Origin: an uncultured Lachnospiraceae bacterium
GTDB lineage: Bacteria; Bacillota; Clostridia; Lachnospirales; Lachnospiraceae
NCBI GenBank assembly: GCA_902767065.1
Contig: CACXFW010000172.1
Coordinates: forward strand, 1 to 17,443
Length of the DNA: 17,443 bases
Direction of reading: 5' to 3'
Below the pieces are notes generated by a model. It had not been told where the DNA came from. It made no database searches and saw nothing but the letters and a program-made list of their open reading frames with translations. Positions 1 through 6,616 of this stretch are shown here, piece after piece. The translations under genes were made by a program, and so were the position numbers. Numbering within the stretch: the first letter of the stretch is position 1; each line of letters opens with the position of its first letter.

Positions 1-265
1 CTACGGCGGCCGCTATTCCCAGACGATCCTGAAGGACAAGGTGGACTACTGTGCCGTGGCGAAGGCGCTCGGCTGCGAGGCTGTCCGGGTGACGCAGCGC
101 GAGGAATTCGCACCCGCCTTTGAGAAGGCAATGAAAGCGGGCGGACCGGTCCTGATCGAGTGCGTGATCAGTGAAAATGACAATGTTTTCCCGATGGTGC
201 CCGCGGGGCATTCCATCTCGGAGGCATTTGACCAGGCGGATCTGGAGGCAAAAAAGGCACAGTAG
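1..265 (+). CDS. ilvB: Acetolactate synthase large subunit, C-terminal fragment (5' end outside window)
   Basis: Only the last 87 or so residues are present; the reading frame begins at base 2 and the gene runs in from the left edge. Acetolactate synthase is a thiamine-diphosphate and FAD enzyme that condenses two pyruvates (or pyruvate and 2-oxobutyrate) in the first shared step of valine, leucine and isoleucine synthesis. The visible part is the end of the C-terminal ThDP-binding domain. The DYCAVAKALGC helix, the VRVTQREEF turn, the GPVLIECVI strand and the ENDNVFPMVPAG motif with trailing HSISEAF are typical of IlvB/AlsS-like large subunits. The NVFPMVPAG stretch favours the biosynthetic IlvB type. 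A hairpin terminator candidate follows 27 bp after the stop. The catalytic N-terminal part cannot be checked here. Confidence 0.88.
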   Translation, partial: YGGRYSQTILKDKVDYCAVAKALGCEAVRVTQREEFAPAFEKAMKAGGPVLIECVISENDNVFPMVPAGHSISEAFDQADLEAKKAQ

Positions 266-291
266 CCGGTTTGCTCCAGGGAGAAGATTCC

Positions 292-318
292 TTAGAGCGC
301 TACAGCGCTTTAAGATTT
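292..318 (+). terminator. Probable intrinsic terminator after ilvB
   Basis: TTAGAGCGC (292-300), the loop TACA (301-304) and GCGCTTTAA (305-313) form a 9-bp stem with one G-U pair, followed by a short T run (316-319). The T tract is weak, so termination may be partial. Its place between ilvB and the next gene, which has its own ribosome site, fits a transcription-unit boundary. Confidence 0.5.
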
Positions 319-418
319 TGGGAAACGCTTCGACACAGGTTTTATCAACCGCGAAACAGAAGAAACAATCGCTTCCCTGAAATACACAGACTGACACAGA
401 ACAAGGAGACAAAAAGCT

Positions 419-1576
419 ATGTACAAGTATGCATGCCTGAACGCGATCAGCGAAAAGGGTCTGAGCGCGTTTGGTGCCGGTTACCGGAAGACCGATGAGA
501 TTCAGGAAGCGGACGCGATCCTGGTGCGCAGTGCGAACATGCATGAGATGACGCTCGGTGACAGTGTCCTTGCCGTCGCAAGGGCAGGGGCCGGCGTGAA
601 CAACATACCGATTGAGGAATGCGCTGAAAAGGGAATTGTCGTTTTCAATACGCCTGGCGCGAACGCGAACGGTGTCAAGGAAATGGTTTTTGCGGGCATG
701 CTGCTTGCGGCGCGTGATATTGTCGGAGGCGTGAACTGGGTCAAGGAGAACGCGGACGATGAAAACATCCGGAAGGATGTGGAGAAGCAGAAGAAGGAAT
801 TTGCCGGAACGGAGCTTTCCGGGAAGAAGCTTGGCGTGATCGGGCTTGGCGCGATCGGGAACCTGGTTGCGAACGCGGCGGTGCACTTCGGGATGGAGGT
901 GTATGGTTATGATCCGTATATCTCCGTCAACTGGGCGTGGAACCTGAGCCGTTCGGTCAGGCATATCTCTGACGTGGAGACGATCTACCGGGAATGCGAC
1001 TATATCACGATCCATGTCCCGCTTCTTGACGCTACGAGGAAGATGATCGGAGAGGATGCGGTTTCGCTCATGAAGCCGACGGCGGTGCTGGTGAACTATG
1101 CCAGGGATCAGCTGGTGGATGAGGACGCGGTCCTGAAGGCGCTCGGGGAGGGGCGGCTTTCGTGTTATGTATGCGACTTTCCGAATCCGAAGACGACCGG
1201 GCATGAGAAGGTGATTCTGACGCCGCATCTGGGCGCTTCCACGATGGAGAGCGAGGAGAACTGCGCGGCCATGGCGGTGGAGCAGCTGAAGGACTTTCTG
1301 GAGAACGGGAACATTCGGAACAGTGTCAACTATCCGCCCTGCAGCATGGGAGAATGCCGTTCACAGCACAGAATCGCGATCTATCATAAAAACGTCAAGA
1401 ACATGATCCGCCAGTTTGCGGATGTTCTGTCTTATACGAATGTCGCGAACATGTCCAACACAAGCCGCGGGGAATACGCATATACCATGGTTGACATAGA
1501 TGACGCGCTCGAAGAGCAGACGGTTGCCAGGCTCAGAGAGATCGGAGAGGTTTTCCGGGTCAGGGTGGTCAGGTGA
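419..1576 (+). CDS. serA: D-3-phosphoglycerate dehydrogenase-like protein with C-terminal ACT-like domain
   Basis: This 385-aa protein belongs to the D-isomer-specific 2-hydroxyacid dehydrogenase family. The expected role is oxidation of 3-phosphoglycerate to 3-phosphohydroxypyruvate, the first step of serine synthesis. A split substrate domain (about 1-90 and 275-305) surrounds a Rossmann domain with GLGAIG (142-147) and the NAD-selecting Asp165 in YGYDP. Arg229 (NYARD) and His270 (TPHLGAST) occupy the active-site Arg and His positions. The usual catalytic Glu (DVFxxEP in other members) is not recognisable: the sequence reads CDFPNP (252-257). Residues from about 316 resemble a single ACT regulatory domain, suggesting serine-type feedback. 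AAGGAGA (403-409) supports the ATG. The next gene starts 122 bp downstream with no clear terminator between. A second, differently built paralogue lies at 16427. The family is clear; activity on phosphoglycerate is inferred. Confidence 0.85.
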   Translation: MYKYACLNAISEKGLSAFGAGYRKTDEIQEADAILVRSANMHEMTLGDSVLAVARAGAGVNNIPIEECAEKGIVVFNTPGANANGVKEMVFAGMLLAARDIVGGVNWVKENADDENIRKDVEKQKKEFAGTELSGKKLGVIGLGAIGNLVANAAVHFGMEVYGYDPYISVNWAWNLSRSVRHISDVETIYRECDYITIHVPLLDATRKMIGEDAVSLMKPTAVLVNYARDQLVDEDAVLKALGEGRLSCYVCDFPNPKTTGHEKVILTPHLGASTMESEENCAAMAVEQLKDFLENGNIRNSVNYPPCSMGECRSQHRIAIYHKNVKNMIRQFADVLSYTNVANMSNTSRGEYAYTMVDIDDALEEQTVARLREIGEVFRVRVVR

Positions 1577-1698
1577 TGGTTTCTTCGGGATCTGGTTCCG
1601 GCTGATCTTAAGGGACAGGTACCGCAGCAGGTTCTGAAAAGATGACATGGCCGGAAGGCAAACGATAACGGGATGATCGGTTTCAGGGGGGTGCTTCT

Positions 1699-4137
1699 AT
1701 GAGGAAAGAACTGTATGATCTGATGGATTGGGGCCGGATCGAGGGAGTCGTCTATTCGGAAGAAAACCAGCCGCACGATTTTCTTGGAGCGACTGTGACT
1801 GAGGCCGGAGTCCTGGTCCAGACATTTCTTCCGTCCGCGGTCAGCGTAACACTGACCGGGGAAGGGATCTCCTGTCCCATGGAGAAGGTGGATGAGAACG
1901 GGTTCTTTGCGGCCCTGCTTCCCGGGAATAAGATCCCGGATTACAGGCTTGAGATCACTCAGGAGAATACAATCAGGTCCGTCATCGATCCCTACAATTA
2001 TGAACCGCAGATTCCGCCAAAGGCGCTGAAGAAGTTCCGGGCAGGGAACTGCCATGACATCTACAATTACCTGGGTGCGCATCCGGCCACGGTTAGCGGA
2101 TTAGAGGGAATGTCCTTTGCCGTCTGGGCGCCGAACGCGGTCCGCGTAAGCCTCGTTGGGGATTTCAACGGGTGGGACGGACGGGTTCTTCCCATGAGAA
2201 AGCTGGAGGAATACGGCGTCTTTGTCCTGTTCGTTCCCGAGATGAAGGAGGGGACTCTCTACAAGTATGAGATTAAGGCGCAGACGGGACTGACCTTCCT
2301 CAAGAGTGATCCGTACGGTTTCCAGTGTGAGCTTCGCCCCGGTACCGCGTCCGTCACAACAGATCTGTCTTCCTACAGCTGGGGCGACCAGGCCTGGATG
2401 GAGGAACGCTCAGGACTGGATACGAAATCCCTTCCGGTTTCCATCTACCAGATTCATGCCGGAACCTGGAGAAAGCCCACAGAAGAGGGGAAGGAGTTTT
2501 TCAGCTACAAAGAACTGGCGAAGGCACTTGCGTCATATGTGAAGGAAATGGGCTATACTCATGTAGAGCTTCTTCCGGTGATGGAGTATACCGATGACAA
2601 GAGCATGGGCTATGCGACGTCAGGCTTTTATGCGCCGACGAGCCGTTACGGCAGCGCGAAGGAGTTCATGTACTTTGTGGACTATCTGCATCAGCACCAG
2701 ATCGGTGTGATTCTGGACTGGGCACCGGGTCATTTTTCAAGGGAGCTGAGCTCTCTGATCGGATTTGACGGGACGAATCTGTATGAGCACAAGGATCCCC
2801 GCCAGTCTCTGTACGCGTATGACGGCAGCCTGACCTACAATTACGCAAGGTCTGAGGTGAAGAATTTCCTGATCGCCAACGCGCTGTTCTGGGCGAAGGT
2901 TTACCACGCGGACGCCCTCAGGCTGGAGGACATTTCCCGCATGCTCTATCTGGATTACGGGAAGACGCCGGGCCAGTGGGTCGCCAATCTTTACGGGGGA
3001 AATGAAAACCTTGATGCGGTGGAGTTCTTCAGGGATCTGAGTACTGTTTTCCACCAGGAGTCATGCGGCGCGTTTCTGATTGCGCAGGATTCTTCCCAGT
3101 GGCCGATGGTGACGGGGCCATCCGGGGAGGAAGGGCTTGGCTTCGATTACAAGTGGAACAAAGGATTCCAGGATTCCCTGATTGATTATATGCAGCTGGA
3201 TCCGATCTTCCGCGGGGCGCATCATTCCGAGCTGATCTTCAGCATGGTATACAATTACTCTGAGAATTTTCTGCTGGCGCTGGATCTGGAAGTGGTGTCC
3301 GGAAAGGAAGGCTCCATGTACAGCCAGGTTCCGGGCAGAAAGAAGACCAAGCTGGCAAATCTCAGGGCGATGTATGGTTACATGATGGTCCATCCGGGAA
3401 AGAAGCTGTTTGCGATGGGCTGTGAGCTTGCGCAGAAGGCAGCGTTGAAGACGGATGCGGGGGTTGACTGGAATGTGCTTGAGGAGGAGGAGAATCTTCA
3501 GTTTCGGTCCTGGTGCGTAGCGCTTTTGAAGTTCTATCGCGAGAATCCCGCTCTGTACGCGCTGGATTATGATCCGGACGGATTCGAGTGGATCAACAAT
3601 ATCTCCGCAAACGAGAATATGCTGGTCTTCGTCCGCCGCTCCTCGATCGAGGAGGAGACGCTTTTGGTCGTTGTGAATTTCTCCAATCTGACCTATGAGA
3701 ATCATAAGATCGGCGTTCCGTTCAGCGGAAAGTATAAGGAGATCCTGAATTCGGACGCCATCGTATTCGGCGGGGACGGGCATGTGAATCCGCGAGTCAG
3801 GAATTCCCGCGAGGATGAATGCGATGAGCTGCCCGACTCGATCCGCATCACCGTACCGGCGCTTGGGATCTGCATCTTCCGCTGCACGCGCCTGGAACTG
3901 GCAAAAGAGGAAGAGGAGGCAAAGAGCCTCAGCAAAGGGAAGAATGCGGCGGCTTTCGTGAAGAAGGCCGGCACAGCAAAGACTTCTTCCGGGAAGAAGT
4001 TGGGCGCGGCAAAGAATGCTTCCGGGAAGAAAACCGCTGAAGCAAAGAGCAAGGCTGACGCATCCGGGCAGGGCGGAAGAAAGAAGACCCTGAAGGAAAC
4101 GCTGGAAGAGAAGGTGCAGGAGGAAGATTACCGCTGA
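1699..4137 (+). CDS. glgB: GlgB family (1,4-alpha-glucan branching enzyme) protein with degenerate catalytic site and Lys/Ala-rich tail
   Basis: This 812-aa protein has full GlgB architecture: N-terminal beta domain (about 1-110), CBM48-like module (about 115-225, with FAVWAPNA and GDFNGWDG), GH13 barrel (about 245-620) and amylase C-terminal beta domain (to about 730). Compared with E. coli GlgB (remembered residues Asp405, Glu458, Asp526), it aligns with a constant +5 offset and has Glu410, Gln463 and no HDE motif (LDLEVV at 528-533). Arg408, Asp340, His345 and Tyr305 are kept. Both the nucleophile and the acid/base are therefore changed, so branching activity is unlikely. A role in glycogen binding or regulation is possible but inferred. 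Residues 735-812 are an added Lys/Ala/Gly/Ser-rich tail absent from usual GlgB proteins of about 630-730 aa. AGGGGGGTG (1685-1693) precedes the ATG. The frame is uninterrupted, so this is not a decayed pseudogene. Confidence 0.9.
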   Translation: MRKELYDLMDWGRIEGVVYSEENQPHDFLGATVTEAGVLVQTFLPSAVSVTLTGEGISCPMEKVDENGFFAALLPGNKIPDYRLEITQENTIRSVIDPYNYEPQIPPKALKKFRAGNCHDIYNYLGAHPATVSGLEGMSFAVWAPNAVRVSLVGDFNGWDGRVLPMRKLEEYGVFVLFVPEMKEGTLYKYEIKAQTGLTFLKSDPYGFQCELRPGTASVTTDLSSYSWGDQAWMEERSGLDTKSLPVSIYQIHAGTWRKPTEEGKEFFSYKELAKALASYVKEMGYTHVELLPVMEYTDDKSMGYATSGFYAPTSRYGSAKEFMYFVDYLHQHQIGVILDWAPGHFSRELSSLIGFDGTNLYEHKDPRQSLYAYDGSLTYNYARSEVKNFLIANALFWAKVYHADALRLEDISRMLYLDYGKTPGQWVANLYGGNENLDAVEFFRDLSTVFHQESCGAFLIAQDSSQWPMVTGPSGEEGLGFDYKWNKGFQDSLIDYMQLDPIFRGAHHSELIFSMVYNYSENFLLALDLEVVSGKEGSMYSQVPGRKKTKLANLRAMYGYMMVHPGKKLFAMGCELAQKAALKTDAGVDWNVLEEEENLQFRSWCVALLKFYRENPALYALDYDPDGFEWINNISANENMLVFVRRSSIEEETLLVVVNFSNLTYENHKIGVPFSGKYKEILNSDAIVFGGDGHVNPRVRNSREDECDELPDSIRITVPALGICIFRCTRLELAKEEEEAKSLSKGKNAAAFVKKAGTAKTSSGKKLGAAKNASGKKTAEAKSKADASGQGGRKKTLKETLEEKVQEEDYR
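3976..4032 (+). repeat. Tandem 33-bp repeat inside the glgB-like tail
   Basis: Two 24-bp near-copies, 3976-3999 and 4009-4032, start 33 bp apart. Both read GCAAAGA, four variable bases, then TTCCGGGAAGAA. They encode AKTSSGKKLGA and AKNASGKKTAE, an 11-residue unit of a basic low-complexity tail. This suggests the tail grew by internal duplication. Confidence 0.7.
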
Positions 4138-4264
4138 CTGGATCATCCGGCGGGTTCGGGCATCCTTCCCGGACTGTTTTCCGGAGGGATCAGAAAGAGG
4201 CAGGCAGATACTCAGGCGGACAGCCAGATTTTTCGTCAAATTCAACAAAACCAGAGTCTGTTTT

Positions 4265-4322
4265 ATAAAAAAGTCAGGGAAATTGGCTTCCGAAGATTGC
4301 CTATTTCCCTGACTTGTTTTAT
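4265..4322. terminator. Bidirectional intrinsic terminator between convergent genes
   Basis: A perfect 13-bp stem, 4271-4283 with 4303-4315 (AGTCAGGGAAAT core), encloses a 19-nt loop. It is flanked by an A-rich run upstream (4265-4270) and TTTTAT downstream (4317-4322), so it can end transcription in both directions: the glgB-like gene from the left and the minus-strand regulator from the right. It lies within the 319-bp stretch 4138-4456, which has no convincing gene. In the rest of that stretch I see only a ribosome-site-like AAAGGAGG near 4416-4423 without a credible reading frame. Confidence 0.85.
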
Positions 4323-4456
4323 CATGTAGCCAGATACCGTTCGAAAGTATGAGTCTTGAGGACGAAGCCGTTTCGATTACGGAACCTGAATCCGAACGGA
4401 TATTGTTGTTTATAAAGGAGGAAACAGAGTCTGAGCGGATGGATCATTGGCGCCGG

Positions 4457-5146
4457 CTATTGATCTGAAGCAGCATCGTCCGGATCTTCCGGGCCGGAAG
4501 AGGCGGCAGACTGCTTTGCTTCATCCAGATAGCTGTAAAGAGTGTACTTGGAGATCCCGAATACCTGGCAGACCTTCGGGCCGGACTTCGTGATCAGGAA
4601 TGCGCCGGCATCGTTCAGGAAACGGATGGCACGGATCTTCTCTCCTTTGTCCATGAGCGAGGCAGGCTTTCCAACCATGCGGATTGACTGGTCGATCAGC
4701 GAATCCAGGAGATCGGCGACATTCGTGGAGATCGGTTCCGGTTCCTTCGTATTCTGCAGGGAGGTATTATAGGAATGAAGCGCCTGCTCTGCGGCTACGG
4801 TAAAAGTGATGTCATTATTGATCGCCAGGATTCCGACCGCCTTTCCCTTCGGATCACGCAGGAAGATGGTACTGGATTTCAGGATCTTGCCATCTCTGGT
4901 TTTCGTGAGATAGGCAAGCTTGTCCTCGTGCGTTTCCTTTGCGTCCCGGATGGCTTCGAGGGCGATTTTCGACGGACCGTCCCCGGGCGATCTGCCGGAG
5001 ATGTATCCGTTCTCTATGGCGATGATGGTGTGATTAAGATCTCCTCCGGTCAGGTCATGAAGAACCACCTCGCAGGTGGAACCGAACTGGACGGCAAGGG
5101 CTTTCACCATTCGTTTTGCAAAATCAAAAAGATCGTTGTTTTTCAT
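4457..5146 (-). CDS. YheO/DauR-type PAS-like HTH transcriptional regulator
   Basis: This 229-aa protein resembles the YheO/DauR family: an N-terminal PAS-like sensor (about residues 8-125, with STCEVVLHDL, GRSPGD and DPKGKAVGILAINND) and a C-terminal helix-turn-helix (about 165-211, recognition segment VCQVFGISKYTLYSYL). Members bind DNA, and DauR represses D-arginine use; the ligand here is unknown. It is divergent from ssnA with a 111-bp shared control region, so it most likely regulates the ssnA-ygfK operon and perhaps itself, possibly in response to a purine or ring-opened intermediate. That role is inferred from position. GGAG lies 8 nt before the ATG (complement of 5155-5158). The last 18 residues are an acidic, Ala/Ser-rich tail. 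Its 3' end faces the glgB-like gene across a bidirectional terminator. Confidence 0.85.
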   Translation of the reverse strand: MKNNDLFDFAKRMVKALAVQFGSTCEVVLHDLTGGDLNHTIIAIENGYISGRSPGDGPSKIALEAIRDAKETHEDKLAYLTKTRDGKILKSSTIFLRDPKGKAVGILAINNDITFTVAAEQALHSYNTSLQNTKEPEPISTNVADLLDSLIDQSIRMVGKPASLMDKGEKIRAIRFLNDAGAFLITKSGPKVCQVFGISKYTLYSYLDEAKQSAASSGPEDPDDAASDQ

Positions 5147-5216
5147 AGATAAGACTCCGTTTGGCAGCTTGAATCACTACAGCGACTGGGTGGTGGCAAC
5201 CGTACAGACAAAAAAC

Positions 5217-5245
5217 ATTGTAAGGCAGGAAAAAAGTTTTTACAA
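5217..5245 (-). promoter_or_regulatory. Candidate promoter of the regulator gene
   Basis: On the minus strand, TTGTAA (complement of 5240-5245) and TACAAT (complement of 5217-5222) are separated by 17 bp, a fair sigma-A pattern. It would give a leader of about 60 nt before the regulator's ATG. The -35 box overlaps the ssnA ribosome site (AAGGAGG, 5244-5250) on the other strand. No comparably good promoter for ssnA is visible in the gap. Confidence 0.45.
5218..5245. promoter_or_regulatory. Inverted repeat, candidate operator between regulator and ssnA
   Basis: TTGTAA (5218-5223) and TTACAA (5240-5245) form a perfect 6-bp inverted repeat with centres 22 bp apart, about two helical turns. It covers both boxes of the candidate regulator promoter and touches the ssnA ribosome site. 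A dimeric regulator bound here could control both directions. The half-sites are short, so chance occurrence is possible. Confidence 0.35.
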
Positions 5246-5257
5246 GGAGGTAGGATT

Positions 5258-6616
5258 ATGCTTTTGGTGGGAAATGGACGCGTTTTTACCCAGGACAGTA
5301 CCAATCCTTATCTGAAGGACGGTGCTGTCGTGATCGACGGTGAAGTGATCCGCAAGATCGGCCCGTTTGAAAAGATGAAGGAGAAGTATCCCGGTGCGGA
5401 ACTGATTGATGCACACGGTCAGCTGATTATGCCCGGCTTCATCAATGCGCATACCCATATTTACTCCGGACTGGCGAGAGGACTTGCCATCGACGGCAAC
5501 AATCCGACGAATTTCTATGAGGTGCTCGACGGGACCTGGTGGAAGATCGACCGTCATCTGACGATCGACGGGACCAAAGCGTGCGCCTATGCCACGATTC
5601 TGGACTGCATCCGTGACGGCGTGACGACGATCTTCGACCACCATGCCTCCTTCTGTGAGATTCCAGGAAGCCTCTTTGCCATCAAGGATGTGGCGAAGGA
5701 GCTGGGGATGCGCGCCTGCCTGTGCTACGAGGTCTCAGAGCGGGACGGGGAGGAAAAGTGCGATCAGGCCATCCGTGAGAACGCGGATTTTATTGCCTGG
5801 GCACAGAAAGAAAACAGCGACATGATCAAGGCAATGTTCGGAGGCCATGCGCTGTTTACCATCTCTGACAGGACATTCCAGAAGATGGTTAAGGCAAATG
5901 ACGGCCGTACCGGTTTTCACATCCATGTCGCGGAGGGAATGAACGATGTCTGGGACAGTCTTCAGAATTACGGGTGCCGTCCGGTCGAGAGACTGTTAAA
6001 CAACCAGATTCTCGGCCCGAAGACGCTCCTGGGACACTGCATCCACCTGAGCGGTTCAGAGATGGACATGATCAGGGAAACCGGGACGATGGCGGTGAAC
6101 AATCCTGAGTCAAACATGGGAAATGCGGTCGGATGCGCCCCCGTCCTTCAGATGTTGAAGAAGGGGATCCTGGTTGGAATGGGAACCGACGCCTATACGC
6201 ACGACATGCTGGAATCCCTGAAAGTCTTCCTGATTATCCAGAGGCACAACGCCGAGATGCCCAACGTCGCGTTTGGAGAAGCCCTCCAGCTGCTTCTGGA
6301 GAACAATCCGAAGATCTGCGCGAAGTACTTCAGCAAGAGTGTGGGCGTTCTGAAGGAAGGCGCTGCCGCAGACGTGATCGTCATGGATTATAAGCCTTTC
6401 ACCCCGATCGATGAAAAGAACCTTGGAGGACATATGATCTTCGGACTGATGGGCAAGAACTGCCGGACGACGATCATCAACGGGAAGGTTCTCTATAAGG
6501 ATCGTGAGTTTGTCGGGATTGATGAAGAGAGGATCAACGCGTGGACCATGGAACAGGCGTGCAGGCTCTGGGGAGAGCTGAATCACACAGAGTACAGAAA
6601 GGAGAGTTATTCATGA
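5258..6616 (+). CDS. ssnA: SsnA-like amidohydrolase (aminohydrolase of the purine/selenium-linked locus)
   Basis: This 452-aa cytosolic metal-dependent amidohydrolase resembles chlorohydrolases, guanine deaminases and E. coli SsnA. Metal and active-site motifs are intact: HTH (His65, His67) in FINAHTHIYSG, His197 in GGHALFT, HIHVAEG (His223, Glu226), His260 in LLGHCIHLSG, and Asp311 in GMGTDAY. The barrel is flanked by the usual small beta domain from the two ends (DVIVMDYKPFTP near the C-terminus). SsnA is thought to hydrolyse a purine-derived or partly opened ring in anaerobic purine breakdown; the exact substrate cannot be read from sequence. AAGGAGG (5244-5250) sits 7 nt before the ATG. 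The stop overlaps the ygfK start (ATGA), implying translational coupling. The divergent regulator upstream probably controls it. Confidence 0.9.
   Translation: MLLVGNGRVFTQDSTNPYLKDGAVVIDGEVIRKIGPFEKMKEKYPGAELIDAHGQLIMPGFINAHTHIYSGLARGLAIDGNNPTNFYEVLDGTWWKIDRHLTIDGTKACAYATILDCIRDGVTTIFDHHASFCEIPGSLFAIKDVAKELGMRACLCYEVSERDGEEKCDQAIRENADFIAWAQKENSDMIKAMFGGHALFTISDRTFQKMVKANDGRTGFHIHVAEGMNDVWDSLQNYGCRPVERLLNNQILGPKTLLGHCIHLSGSEMDMIRETGTMAVNNPESNMGNAVGCAPVLQMLKKGILVGMGTDAYTHDMLESLKVFLIIQRHNAEMPNVAFGEALQLLLENNPKICAKYFSKSVGVLKEGAAADVIVMDYKPFTPIDEKNLGGHMIFGLMGKNCRTTIINGKVLYKDREFVGIDEERINAWTMEQACRLWGELNHTEYRKESYS
6598..6604 (+). promoter_or_regulatory. Ribosome binding site that fixes the ygfK start
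   Basis: AAAGGAG lies 8 nt before the ATG at 6613. The frame is open back to an alternative GTG at 6541, but that start has no ribosome site, lies inside ssnA, and would add 24 residues lacking similarity to YgfK. The ATG at 6613 gives MSDLMRLIPFRKLL, matching the family's N-terminus. Confidence 0.75.

Noticed and set aside
318..345. Possible promoter TTGGGA-N16-TTTTAT before the first serA
   Set aside because: Each box matches only four of six consensus bases, so it is not distinguishable from background.
3061..4248. 395-codon minus-strand open frame opposite the glgB-like gene
   Set aside because: It mirrors the codon bias of the plus-strand gene, has no recognisable domain or ribosome site, and crosses the inter-gene region of a well-supported gene.
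4416..4460. Ribosome-site-like AAAGGAGG with a tiny frame starting at 4440 (MDHWRRLLI)
   Set aside because: Spacing is too long, the product would be nine residues, and it overlaps the regulator's 3' end.
6541..6612. Upstream GTG start for ygfK adding 24 residues
   Set aside because: No ribosome site, lies within ssnA, and the extra residues do not resemble YgfK; the ATG at 6613 has AAAGGAG and gives an ATGA overlap.
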